Assembly (NCBI GenBank): GCA_017561105.1
Contig: JAFZDR010000178.1
Location: forward strand, 1-21,637
From: Alistipes sp.
GTDB taxonomy: Bacteria > Bacteroidota > Bacteroidia > Bacteroidales > Rikenellaceae
DNA: 21,637 bases
Direction: 5' to 3'
Under the pieces are notes generated by a model. The model worked only from the letters and a program-made list of their open reading frames with translations, was not told where the DNA came from and made no database searches. Each line of letters opens with the position of its first letter. Within the stretch, counting starts at the first letter, position 1. Made by a program: the position numbers and the translations under genes. Shown here in pieces: positions 7,531 to 14,751 of this stretch.

Positions 7531-8736
7531 ATGAAGACAGTTTGTTTATATTTTCAGGTACATCAGCCTTGGCGACTCAAGACTTACCGCTTTTTCCACA
7601 TCGGCAAGGATCACAACTACCTTGACGATTTGACTAACCGCGCTATTATGCAGAAGATTGCACGCGAGTGCTACCTTCCTATGAATGCTCTCCTCCTGAA
7701 GCTTATCAAGGAGAATAATGGCGCATTCCGTGTTTCGTTCTCGCTCACAGGTTCGGTTGTTGAGCAGTTTAAGACATACGCTCCTGAGGTGTTGGATTCG
7801 TTCCGTGCATTGGTTGATACAGGTTGCGTAGAGTTGTTGGCTGAGACCTACTCGCACTCGTTGGCAGCCCTCTCGTCGAAGGAGGACTTCAAGGATCAGG
7901 TTAAGAAGCACACCGCAATGTTGAAGGCTGAGTTTGGCGTTAAGCCAAAGGCATTCCGCAACACCGAGCTTATCTACTCGGATGAGATTGGTGAGGCAGT
8001 TGGCGAGCTCGGTTTCAAGACAATGTTGGCAGAGGGTGCAAAGCACATCCTCGGTTGGAAGTCACCGGACTTCGTATATGCAGGTGCTGCAGACCAGAGC
8101 CTCCGTCTTTTGCTCCGCAACTACAAGCTTTCGGATGATATCGCATTCCGTTTCTCGAACCAGGGCTGGGATGAGTACCCACTCACAGCTGACAAGTATG
8201 CTGCATGGCTTTCGGAATCGGAGGGTGAGGTTCTCAACCTCTTTATGGACTACGAGACCTTCGGTGAGCACCAGAAGGCATCGACAGGTATCTTCGATTT
8301 CGTGAAGAATCTCCCTGCTGCAATCCTCAAGCGTGGCGATTTGAAGTTCGCAACCGTTTCGGAGACTGCTGCCGAGCACCAGCCTGTAGCAGTTCTTCAC
8401 TGCCCTCATGTTATGTCGTGGGCTGATGAGGAGCGCGATATCACAGCTTGGCTTGGTAACGACTTGCAGAACGAGGCGTTCTCTAAGCTCTATGCTATGA
8501 AGGACAAGGTTCGCTCATTGAAGAGCAAGGATTTCGAGTATGTATGGAACTTCATGCAGACTTCGGATCACTTCTACTACATGGCAACCAAGTGGCTCTC
8601 TGATGGCGATGTTCACTCTTACTTCAACCCTTATGGCTCATCTTACGAGGCATTCATCAACTATATGAATGTGTTGTCTGATTTCCAGATTGAGGTGGAG
8701 AAGGCGTTGGCTGCGAAAAAGTCTCGCAAGAAGTAA
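7531..8736 (+). CDS. GH57 family alpha-glucan hydrolase/transferase (alpha-amylase, branching or 4-alpha-glucanotransferase type)
   Basis: The 401-residue protein shows the GH57 signature regions in order: HQPW (His11-Trp13 region), a SLTGS stretch near residue 72, RNTELIY with the nucleophile Glu146, and FMDYETFGEH with the acid/base Asp240. The GH57 family contains amylases, branching enzymes and glucanotransferases that act on alpha-1,4/1,6-glucans by a retaining mechanism. The absence of a signal peptide and the operon position point to intracellular glycogen remodelling. No separate GH13 branching enzyme is visible in the window, so branching is one possible job. The C-terminus ends in a short basic tail (AAKKSRKK). 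The operon ends here, followed by a palindrome and a strong terminator. Confidence 0.9.
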   Translation: MKTVCLYFQVHQPWRLKTYRFFHIGKDHNYLDDLTNRAIMQKIARECYLPMNALLLKLIKENNGAFRVSFSLTGSVVEQFKTYAPEVLDSFRALVDTGCVELLAETYSHSLAALSSKEDFKDQVKKHTAMLKAEFGVKPKAFRNTELIYSDEIGEAVGELGFKTMLAEGAKHILGWKSPDFVYAGAADQSLRLLLRNYKLSDDIAFRFSNQGWDEYPLTADKYAAWLSESEGEVLNLFMDYETFGEHQKASTGIFDFVKNLPAAILKRGDLKFATVSETAAEHQPVAVLHCPHVMSWADEERDITAWLGNDLQNEAFSKLYAMKDKVRSLKSKDFEYVWNFMQTSDHFYYMATKWLSDGDVHSYFNPYGSSYEAFINYMNVLSDFQIEVEKALAAKKSRKK

Positions 8737-8775
8737 AATTGTTTTTAAGCGGCAACTGCTGCGTTAAACATCGAT

Positions 8776-8818
8776 AACCGAGTTCCTCACATACGCTTAG
8801 TATGCTGCGGACTCGGTT
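8776..8818. repeat. Palindrome downstream of the GH57 gene, related in core to the 3621-3785 element
   Basis: AACCGAGT at 8776-8783 pairs with ACTCGGTT at 8811-8818, and CATAC 8790-8794 pairs with GTATG 8800-8804 around a GCTTA loop; both share centre 8797. The core TC-C-TC-ACATA-C...G-TATGC-T-G-C resembles the apex of the earlier palindrome (TC-G-TT-ACATA-G...C-TATGC-G-C-C). The likeness extends to loop-proximal bases that are not needed for pairing. I infer a small family of REP-like elements placed after operons. Confidence 0.55.
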
Positions 8819-8884
8819 TCTTGTTTGCCTTAATCCCTTTTCAAGGGCTTTTGGTTGCTCTCCTTTTTTCTGCTGGTAGGAAAC

Positions 8885-8919
8885 AAAAAAAGATAGACCG
8901 TCAAAGTCTATCTTTTTTT
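8885..8919. terminator. Strong bidirectional intrinsic terminator
   Basis: AAAAAAAGATAGAC (8885-8898) and GTCTATCTTTTTTT (8906-8919) are perfect 14-base inverted arms around a 7-base loop. T-runs lie at the 3' side on both strands. It sits between convergent genes (GH57 ending at 8736 and the nuclease-like gene ending at 8936), so it should stop transcription from both sides. Confidence 0.9.
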
Positions 8920-8935
8920 ATACCTATATATTATA

Positions 8936-9679
8936 CTACTTGAAAATCTGATTTAGGATAGCTGCCAGACGGTAGCTTGCCTTTGCCAGAAGTCTGTCGT
9001 GGGTGAATGCCCAATAGTTTACATCCTCCTGTGACAATACATAGTTATCTTTAAGTTCGCGTGAGTAGATAACTCGGCTCTCCGCAGCCATATCCTTTGC
9101 CCACTCCGCAGGCGTACCCTTTTGGAAGTCGTCAAGGCGGTTGATGTGGTAGAGGTTTATGTCCTCGGCATAGAGCTCGGCAGTGAGGATGGCGTGTTTA
9201 TAGGCGTAGTAGCTGTTCCACAGAAATCTCCAGCCACAATCCTTATATCGAGCCATCTTGCCGTTGCGGTTGTTCCAGCGACGCACCGTAAAGTCGTTAT
9301 ACGACATATCGTTGCCTTTGATGCGTACATTTGCTACGCTGTGCATATCTGCCACAGCTCTTGCAAGGCTGAGGATCGCCTCTTTGTCGCCCTTATTCTT
9401 GTTAAGGCGCTCGACAGCCTCGCCGATAACCAATAACGCATCGTTTTGACCCTCGCAAACGGGTGAATACTCCTCGTCCAGGTGGAAGAGGTACTTCGGT
9501 CTGTCGGTGATATTGCACTCTGCGAAGTCGGTGCCGAGTGCAGCCTTTGTGGCGAGTGCAGCCTCGGGTGTGAGGTGCTGGGCAGTGAGGGCGGTGATAG
9601 CCGGTAATGAGAGTTTGTTCCACGCTCCGGCCGAGAGTGTGAACAAAAGTAGCGAAAGTGTCAATATGCTCTTCTTCAT
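8936..9679 (-). CDS. Degenerate S1/P1 nuclease-like secreted protein (probable pseudoenzyme)
   Basis: This 247-residue protein is a divergent paralogue of the gene just upstream. Both have W after an A-x-A signal peptidase site, an identical QHLTPEA stretch, a DMH block and a similar C-terminus (YRLA-ILN-F). The cleavage site (AGA before Trp20) keeps Trp as mature residue 1, as in P1 nuclease. Compared with its sister, most zinc ligands are gone: mature His6 is Leu25, and the HxxxDxHxxxH block has become R-x3-D-x-H-x3-N (Arg107, Asp111, Asn117). The last His and Asp are Arg151 and Asn155. Trp20, His66 and Asp111 remain. It is probably exported to the periplasm and not an active tri-zinc nuclease. 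It starts 6 bases after its sister's stop codon. Confidence 0.8.
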   Translation of the reverse strand: MKKSILTLSLLLFTLSAGAWNKLSLPAITALTAQHLTPEAALATKAALGTDFAECNITDRPKYLFHLDEEYSPVCEGQNDALLVIGEAVERLNKNKGDKEAILSLARAVADMHSVANVRIKGNDMSYNDFTVRRWNNRNGKMARYKDCGWRFLWNSYYAYKHAILTAELYAEDINLYHINRLDDFQKGTPAEWAKDMAAESRVIYSRELKDNYVLSQEDVNYWAFTHDRLLAKASYRLAAILNQIFK

Positions 9680-9685
9680 AATCTA

Positions 9686-10525
9686 CTACTCTTTGAAAAC
9701 ATCGTTTAGGATATAAGCCAAACGGTATCCCGCATAGGCCATCTGTTGATAGGTCATCTCGGTCAAAGCTCTCTTGTCGCTATCCGAGAGCGTTGCAACA
9801 TCGGTGTCGCGAGGAACAATCTTGTACGAGCGCACAACCTCTTTAGTGGTGCCCTTGAGCCAATCGTTAGCATCGCCACGACACACCTTTGCGCGTTGCT
9901 TTGGGGTGTAGCTGTCTGCTGCGGCTCTCCACTCGGTAACCTTCCACTTCGGATGAAGAATGTTGGTGATATTGTCCCACATCGAGTGGTAGCTGTACTT
10001 CTTACCCTTATACTTGAGTCGGTAGCGGTTGTAAACGGTTGTCTCCTCGTATGTAGGCTTATCCTCTATCGGAATGGCCACATGGGCAGGGCAGTGCATA
10101 TCGCCGAGCATATGAATGAGGAAACGAATTTTGTTCTGCACAGTTGAGTCAGACATCTCCTTGAACGATGTGCGCAACTGCTCGTGGAACTCGTTGATGC
10201 GGTAGGCTGCACTCTTGCGTACACTCTCGGGCTTTAAAACCTGAGAACGGAAATCTCCCGTATATTGACGGTTGGGATAGGCGTATCCGATATGCCAATG
10301 GGCTGTGCCCTTAAATCCCTTGCTGTAGCGCCAATTATCCATCCACGACGCCTCGTAGGCGAGGGTGTGGCGGAGGTAGTGGTGGCACTTTGCCTTAGCC
10401 TCGGGGGTGAGATGCTGCTCGGCTATATAGCCAATAATGGTGTGGCCGGGGCCTCCCCACGCCTTTGCGCTCTGCACGCTCAAAGATGCTGCGACTACAA
10501 GAGCAAAGAGTAGTATCTTCTTCAT
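9686..10525 (-). CDS. S1/P1 family zinc-dependent nuclease, secreted
   Basis: The 279-residue precursor has a signal peptide ending SAKA before Trp23. S1/P1 enzymes are tri-zinc phospholipase C/P1-fold nucleases that cleave single-stranded nucleic acids and 3'-nucleotides. Their N-terminal Trp amine binds zinc. All expected ligands are visible: Trp23 and His28 (WGGPGH), Asp63 (SWMDNW), His78 (AHWHIG), His138, Asp142 and His148 (HMLGDMHCPAH), and His180 and Asp184 (YHSMWDN). Length is normal for the family. It lies 4 bases downstream of tsaE and 6 bases upstream of a degenerate copy, so the three are likely co-transcribed. A role in periplasmic nucleic-acid scavenging is inferred. Confidence 0.93.
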   Translation of the reverse strand: MKKILLFALVVAASLSVQSAKAWGGPGHTIIGYIAEQHLTPEAKAKCHHYLRHTLAYEASWMDNWRYSKGFKGTAHWHIGYAYPNRQYTGDFRSQVLKPESVRKSAAYRINEFHEQLRTSFKEMSDSTVQNKIRFLIHMLGDMHCPAHVAIPIEDKPTYEETTVYNRYRLKYKGKKYSYHSMWDNITNILHPKWKVTEWRAAADSYTPKQRAKVCRGDANDWLKGTTKEVVRSYKIVPRDTDVATLSDSDKRALTEMTYQQMAYAGYRLAYILNDVFKE

Positions 10526-10529
10526 AATA

Positions 10530-10949
10530 CTATATTATTGTAAAGTTGCGTTCGGTTGGTGAGAGAACCTCGATGCGTACAACCATTGCATCCTCGGGTA
10601 ATAGATCCTCGATAAGCTCGGGCCACTCGATCAGACACAAATCTCCCGAATAGAAATACTCCTCGTAACCCATATCGAAGACCTCCTCGATGCGGTTGAT
10701 GCGGTAGAAGTCGAAGTGGTATACCACCGTATCGCCGGCTGCGGTGCCGTACTGATTGACGAGCGCGAATGTCGGGCTCGTTACGGTGTCATCCGATCCG
10801 AGATACTCCATTATTGCGCTGATGAGCGTAGTTTTACCTGCACCCATAGTGCCACAAAATGCCACTACATTGCGACCGTCCAAGGACTCTATAACTGCCT
10901 CTGCGACACTCTTCAACTCGTCGAGAGAACTAATTTTTAACTCTTTCAT
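10530..10949 (-). CDS. tsaE: tRNA threonylcarbamoyladenosine biosynthesis ATPase TsaE
   Basis: TsaE is the ATPase that works with TsaB and TsaD to make t6A at position 37 of ANN-decoding tRNAs. The 139-residue protein has the Walker A sequence GTMGAGKT (residues 33-40), the family's SPTFALVNQY switch-like segment, YHFDFYRI with the Walker B-type acidic residue, and a LIEWPE motif near the C-terminus. Length is typical. It appears to be the first gene of a run with the two S1/P1 genes; the functional link to them is not obvious and may be only positional. Confidence 0.95.
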   Translation of the reverse strand: MKELKISSLDELKSVAEAVIESLDGRNVVAFCGTMGAGKTTLISAIMEYLGSDDTVTSPTFALVNQYGTAAGDTVVYHFDFYRINRIEEVFDMGYEEYFYSGDLCLIEWPELIEDLLPEDAMVVRIEVLSPTERNFTII

Positions 10950-10969
10950 AAAAAACCTTTACCTCACCA

Positions 10970-10977
10970 CAAAGATA
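10970..10977 (-). promoter_or_regulatory. -7 box (TATCTTTG) of the tsaE promoter
   Basis: Read on the minus strand, TATCTTTG is a perfect TAnnTTTG match ending about 20 bases before the tsaE ATG (10949). No good TTTG -33 element is seen at the expected 19-21 base spacing, so only the proximal box is claimed. Confidence 0.5.
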
Positions 10978-11102
10978 ATAAATCTATTTTACAACACCCC
11001 CATTTTTGCATGAAAATAGGGCGGCTTTTCTCTTTTTTGCCCCTTTTGGTCCCATTTACGGCATATTAGGTCGGTAAGATGGTATTCCTGCGACATTTCC
11101 GA

Positions 11103-11110
11103 TATATTTG
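11103..11110 (+). promoter_or_regulatory. -7 box (TATATTTG) of the AraC-family gene
   Basis: TATATTTG is a perfect TAnnTTTG match, 71 bases before the ATG at 11182. The -33 region is weak. It is divergent from the tsaE promoter within the same 232-bp gap. Confidence 0.4.
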
Positions 11111-11181
11111 TGGTGGCATAAAATACTATTCCTCTATTTGCCGAGATATAGACGATCCATTTATTCACAAAACACTAATTT

Positions 11182-12069
11182 ATGAACAATTTAACACCTT
11201 CGGTAAACAATCCTTTTGATATTGTTCGAATTACCGAGCACGAAAACCTGGGCGTTCACGCCACGACAATCTCACGCATGGCGATAGGTTATATCCTATC
11301 GGGCAAAAAGTATATCTATAATAACGACCAATGCCGCGAAATAGGCGAAGGTAGCCTGTTCGTCCTCGACCCGGGTTTTCACTATGAGGAGAATACCGTG
11401 GCGGCTAATGGTCGGTTTGAACAGATCATATTCTATATCTCAGCCACAACACTGCAGCAGATTATATTCAGCCTTAACATAAACTACGGACTCACATTCT
11501 CGTCGCGCCACTCATGCAACAGCTGCTTTGCAAATAACTTTGCCGCCTCCAATAGCGACACTCCCATTCGCAACTTCTTCGTAGGTATCGAGTTGGCACT
11601 GCGTAATTCGGGACTGCTTCACAACGACATTGTGCAGCGCATAAAACTCAACGAGTTGATATACCTTATTCTTTCGGGTGAGGATAACTGCACCAAGCGC
11701 AAGATTTTGCGCTCGGCCGACACATCATCGGGTCAGTTTGTCAATACCATATACGAAAATCTCTTTAATGATGTGTCGATTGAGCAACTTGCAACGCTGA
11801 CTAACCGCTCGCTCACATCGTTCAAAAAGGAGTTCAAACGAATGTTCAAGACCTCTCCACATCATTGGATTATAGGTCAGCGACTGGCTCGAGCTAAGAT
11901 TATGCTCTCATCGACAAGTCGCACCGTATCGGAAATAGGCGTGGAGTGTGGCTTTGCAAATATATCGCACTTTATAAAACTCTTCAAGCAACGATATGGC
12001 TGTACACCTGCGTCCTACCGTCGTACAGTCGGCCACCAGGAGAGCCCACATCACTCGGCTGTAGGGTAG
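11182..12069 (+). CDS. AraC/XylS-family transcriptional regulator, ExsA-like N-terminus
   Basis: The 295-residue protein has an N-terminal sensor-type region with a cupin-like stretch (GEGSLFVLDPGFHYEEN). A segment around residues 125-170 recalls the ExsA-type regulatory domain. The C-terminal double helix-turn-helix spans about residues 185-285. Helix-turn-helix 1 includes SIEQLATLTNRSLTSFKKEF; helix-turn-helix 2 includes VSEIGVECGFANISHFIKLFKQ and ends with the AraC hallmark GCTPASYRR. It binds DNA and controls unknown targets; the effector cannot be deduced. Codon use (more ATA, AAA, GAA) differs from the glycogen genes, in keeping with low expression or a different origin. The next gene on the same strand is 136 bases on and has its own -7 box. 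Confidence 0.9.
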   Translation: MNNLTPSVNNPFDIVRITEHENLGVHATTISRMAIGYILSGKKYIYNNDQCREIGEGSLFVLDPGFHYEENTVAANGRFEQIIFYISATTLQQIIFSLNINYGLTFSSRHSCNSCFANNFAASNSDTPIRNFFVGIELALRNSGLLHNDIVQRIKLNELIYLILSGEDNCTKRKILRSADTSSGQFVNTIYENLFNDVSIEQLATLTNRSLTSFKKEFKRMFKTSPHHWIIGQRLARAKIMLSSTSRTVSEIGVECGFANISHFIKLFKQRYGCTPASYRRTVGHQESPHHSAVG

Positions 12070-12082
12070 CGAATATGCCTTT

Positions 12083-12127
12083 AAAATGGCGTGGCATAGA
12101 GTATAGCTATGCCAAAATATGCATTTT
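12083..12127. other. Two-part inverted repeat between the AraC gene and the GT2 gene
   Basis: AAAATG (12083-12088) pairs with CATTTT (12122-12127), and TGGCATA (12092-12098) pairs with TATGCCA (12108-12114) around a 9-base loop. It could end transcription of the AraC-family gene or be an operator for it; only three T's follow the arms directly. No further evidence. Confidence 0.45.
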
Positions 12128-12169
12128 ATTGCTATTTGACGGGCAAATATGGTCTTTTCACCCTCGCAA

Positions 12170-12201
12170 TCTGTTTTTTAAGGAAAAAAAGACTATCTTT
12201 G
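12170..12201 (+). promoter_or_regulatory. Promoter of the GT2 gene, placed for a leaderless mRNA
   Basis: TATCTTTG at 12194-12201 is a perfect -7 box. TCTG at 12170-12173 lies 20 bases before it and matches three of four -33 positions. Only four bases separate the box from the ATG at 12206, so transcription would start at or next to the start codon. Confidence 0.5.
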
Positions 12202-12205
12202 CACT

Positions 12206-13114
12206 ATGGAATTATCGATAGTAATATCAACATATAATAACGCAAATTCGCTTGTCAGAACGATTGATTCAGTAGCCAAACAAGACGCTGATAGATCGTT
12301 GTGGGAGTGTGTGGTTGTAAATAACGCATCGACAGACGACACCAAGAGCAAGGTCGAGTCACTTATCCAAAAGTACAATAATATAAACTTACGCCTTGTC
12401 GATGAGCCTCAGCAGGGCTTGTCGTTTGCTCGCAATAGAGGTATTGCCGAGTCGAAGGGTAACTTCATTGCATTTATCGATGATGACGAGACCATTAACA
12501 CAGGTTTCGTGTCGGCCTATATCGACCTCTTCCTCAATCATGGTGCATTTGCGGCAGCAGGAGCGGTTAAGGCTTGCTATGATAGCGGCCGTCCGCGATG
12601 GATGTCGAAATTTACCGAGCTGATGATTGCCAATCCGATAGATCTGGGCGATAGTATTACTACTATCACCAGCAATATCACCCCAGCCGGCGGTAATATG
12701 GCATTCAATCGCGAGATTTTTACCCTTTATGGTGGTTTCGACACCGAGCTTGGTCGCAAGGGTCGCGAGTTACTTGGTGGCGAGGAGAATGATATCTTCG
12801 AGCGTATACGCAGCCTTGGCGAGCGTGTTTACTATGTTCCGAATGCTGTTGTATATCACCATATCGGCGATCATAAACTCACCAAGGAGTATTTCGAGAA
12901 GTTGTCGTATGGCGTTGGTGTAAGCAAGTTTATCCGTGCCGATAAGGAGGGATTGGTACACGAGCTCTATCGTGACGAGAAGATGAAACGACTCTACACC
13001 GTTATTCTTGCGATACTCTACACTTTGGCGTTGCAGCCACAGAAGGCTGTATGGCTCTGCAAGATGCGCAAAGGCATCTCGAAGGGAATTCTCGAGAAGA
13101 GTCAGGAGTTGTAA
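12206..13114 (+). CDS. GT2 family glycosyltransferase
   Basis: The 302-residue protein is a GT-A fold inverting transferase. It starts directly with SIVISTYNNANSL (residues 4-16) and shows VVNNASTDDT near 38-46. GLSFARNRGI is followed by FIDDDE with the metal/nucleotide-binding acidic triad at Asp92-Asp94. Later blocks include PAGGNMAFNREIF and GGEENDIFERI, typical of the acceptor side. The last 60 or so residues are amphipathic to hydrophobic (LYTVILAILYTLAL), suggesting membrane association. It probably adds a sugar to a surface glycan. The donor is unknown, and no glycan cluster surrounds it. Its stop lies 13 bases from the stop of the convergent PH-domain gene, with no terminator seen between. 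Confidence 0.9.
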   Translation: MELSIVISTYNNANSLVRTIDSVAKQDADRSLWECVVVNNASTDDTKSKVESLIQKYNNINLRLVDEPQQGLSFARNRGIAESKGNFIAFIDDDETINTGFVSAYIDLFLNHGAFAAAGAVKACYDSGRPRWMSKFTELMIANPIDLGDSITTITSNITPAGGNMAFNREIFTLYGGFDTELGRKGRELLGGEENDIFERIRSLGERVYYVPNAVVYHHIGDHKLTKEYFEKLSYGVGVSKFIRADKEGLVHELYRDEKMKRLYTVILAILYTLALQPQKAVWLCKMRKGISKGILEKSQEL

Positions 13115-13127
13115 TAGGATTTTGAAA

Positions 13128-13649
13128 TTAGATATTCTCTTGCGTGTCGTGAGGTTTTATATACTCATTGACACGCTTTATTATATCCGTACGCTCTTCG
13201 CACGAGATATAGTATTTGTTGCCGTCGATGTCGGTAATCTCCACAAACTTTCCCCAGCGCGAGGCGTAGATGTGGACAAACTCCATAGTGCGCAAATTTA
13301 GGAAACGGCCATAGTGTCCGAAGAAGCCCACTGCGCCGAAGATTGGCAGGCAGGCGTTCATCTCGCGTCTGCTTATCTTACGGATACTGGCGATGTCCTC
13401 GAACGAGAGGGTGGTGTCCTCGGCGATACACTGAATTTCGATACCCTCCTCATCTACAACTACACGGCGCGGAATAGAGAGGATCATCAAGGTCAATACC
13501 GCCAATATAAGCGATATAAACCATGCCGAGATATATCCGCCCTCGTAGAATAGTGCCAGCATAACGCTGAGCCCCACAACGAGGAGGAGATATAGTACAG
13601 AGGTATATACTATACGCTTCCCGAAACGGTATTTATAGATCTTCTCCAT
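13128..13649 (-). CDS. Small membrane protein with PH-like domain
   Basis: The 173-residue protein has two hydrophobic segments (about residues 13-35 and 41-60) close together, then a soluble domain from about 65. That domain reads like bacterial PH-type domains: VVVDEEGIEIQ, then LSFEDIASIRKISRRE, then ...KFVEITDIDGNKYYISCE. Function is unknown. It is the last gene of an eight-gene run, 3 bases after ispD. Domain assignment rests on pattern recognition only. Confidence 0.7.
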   Translation of the reverse strand: MEKIYKYRFGKRIVYTSVLYLLLVVGLSVMLALFYEGGYISAWFISLILAVLTLMILSIPRRVVVDEEGIEIQCIAEDTTLSFEDIASIRKISRREMNACLPIFGAVGFFGHYGRFLNLRTMEFVHIYASRWGKFVEITDIDGNKYYISCEERTDIIKRVNEYIKPHDTQENI

Positions 13650-13652
13650 GTT

Positions 13653-14351
13653 TTATTCCTCCTTCTTTGCCTCTTTCAGCTCGGCGGCAATCGCCTCGGC
13701 AATTACCAAATCGGTAGGGGTTGTAATCTTTATGTTGAAATAGTCACCCTCGCAGAGTGCAACCTTTTCGCCCGAGTGCTCCACAACCGAAGCATCGTCG
13801 GTAAACTCCTTGCGGAATGGGGTGTCGTAGGCTGCTCGCAGAATTGGTGCTGCAAATATCTGAGGCGTCTGCACTATGCGCAATGGGGTGCGATCGGTGA
13901 TATGCGACTCCTCGCCTTCGACCACGCGGTATGAGTCCACCGCCTTTACGACCGGTATTGCTGCTCCGTTTTGTAGGGCGCACTCGACCGCACGATTTAT
14001 CAACTCGGGAGTTGCAAATGGGCGCACACCGTCCTGTACAGCTATCAAATCGACAGCATCGTTCAACGACTCTATGCCGTTGCGTACCGAGTGAAAACGC
14101 TCCTCGCCACCCTCGACAACCGAGTGCTTTGCAACCTCGAAGCGGGCTGAGAGGTTTTTCCAGAAGTCGATATACTCGGCAGGCAGTACAACTACAATGC
14201 GCGAACTTGGCAGAGCCTTGCGGAAGGCGTTGATGGTGCGTGCCAAAATAGGCTCGCCGCCCACAAACGAGAACTGCTTGGGGAGAGCTCCTCCCATTCG
14301 CTTGCCACTACCTCCGGCAACGATTATTACACCTACTCTTGGCTGTTCCAT
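13653..14351 (-). CDS. ispD: 2-C-methyl-D-erythritol 4-phosphate cytidylyltransferase IspD
   Basis: IspD joins CTP to MEP in the non-mevalonate isoprenoid pathway. The 232-residue protein has the CTP-binding VIIVAGGSGKRMGGALPKQF at its N-terminus. It also has GGEERFHSVRNG, the VQDGVRPF motif, RTPLRIVQTPQIF, and TDDASVVE with GDYFNIKITTPTDL at the end. I start at ATG 14351 (MEQPRVG) because the family begins here; a longer frame to 14417 would lie inside the upstream gene. This start overlaps the upstream YhbP-like stop by 19 bases in another frame, which suggests translational coupling. Confidence 0.95.
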   Translation of the reverse strand: MEQPRVGVIIVAGGSGKRMGGALPKQFSFVGGEPILARTINAFRKALPSSRIVVVLPAEYIDFWKNLSARFEVAKHSVVEGGEERFHSVRNGIESLNDAVDLIAVQDGVRPFATPELINRAVECALQNGAAIPVVKAVDSYRVVEGEESHITDRTPLRIVQTPQIFAAPILRAAYDTPFRKEFTDDASVVEHSGEKVALCEGDYFNIKITTPTDLVIAEAIAAELKEAKKEE

Positions 14352-14749
14352 ATCAACTTCTTTCCAAAACCGAGTGTGTTGTCGGTCAATTTTATAAATG
14401 TAGGCTTTACGGCCCAAATGTTCAATGGCGCAACGGCCGCATAGGGAAAACGCTTGATGTAGACTCTCTTATCCTCCTCACTGCCACGCTCGGCTATGCC
14501 GCAAATCTGCGCACCCTGCACTTTGCCCACAATGCGCGTTTCGAGAGTAATGCCGATTGCAACTTTGGCGTTGTTCAGCATCTCCTGCGCATGGCGTGTG
14601 GCATCGTCGGAGGTGAATATAAGGCGATTGTGCTCCTTGTCGTAGGCATAGAAGCATGCCGCGCAATATGGCTCGCCCGCACCCGAAACGGTGGCGAGGG
14701 TAAGAACATGGTGGCGCTTGATAAAATCTGCTATGCGTTTATCGACCAT
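14333..14749 (-). CDS. YhbP-like (UPF0306) pyridoxamine-5'-phosphate-oxidase-fold protein
   Basis: The 138-residue protein belongs to the split-barrel FMN-binding fold. HHVLTLATVSGAGEPYCAACFYAYD at the N-terminus, followed by a FTSDDATRHAQEMLNN stretch and QGAQICGIAERG, matches the YhbP group of small flavoprotein-like proteins. Their reaction is not established. The chosen start (MVDKRI, 14749) lies 2 bases after the M23 stop codon; the longer open frame upstream (to 14824) reads through the M23 gene and lacks family similarity. Its end overlaps the ispD start. Confidence 0.85.
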   Translation of the reverse strand: MVDKRIADFIKRHHVLTLATVSGAGEPYCAACFYAYDKEHNRLIFTSDDATRHAQEMLNNAKVAIGITLETRIVGKVQGAQICGIAERGSEEDKRVYIKRFPYAAVAPLNIWAVKPTFIKLTDNTLGFGKKLIWNSQE

Positions 14750-14751
14750 TG

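Noticed and set aside
8842..8865. CCCTT-TTC-AAGGG followed by CTTTT as a terminator
   Set aside because: Short stem and only four T's; the strong terminator at 8885-8919 makes it unnecessary, so it was not listed as a feature.
14352..14417. Longer start for ispD
   Set aside because: It lies within the YhbP-like gene and adds 22 residues with no family similarity.
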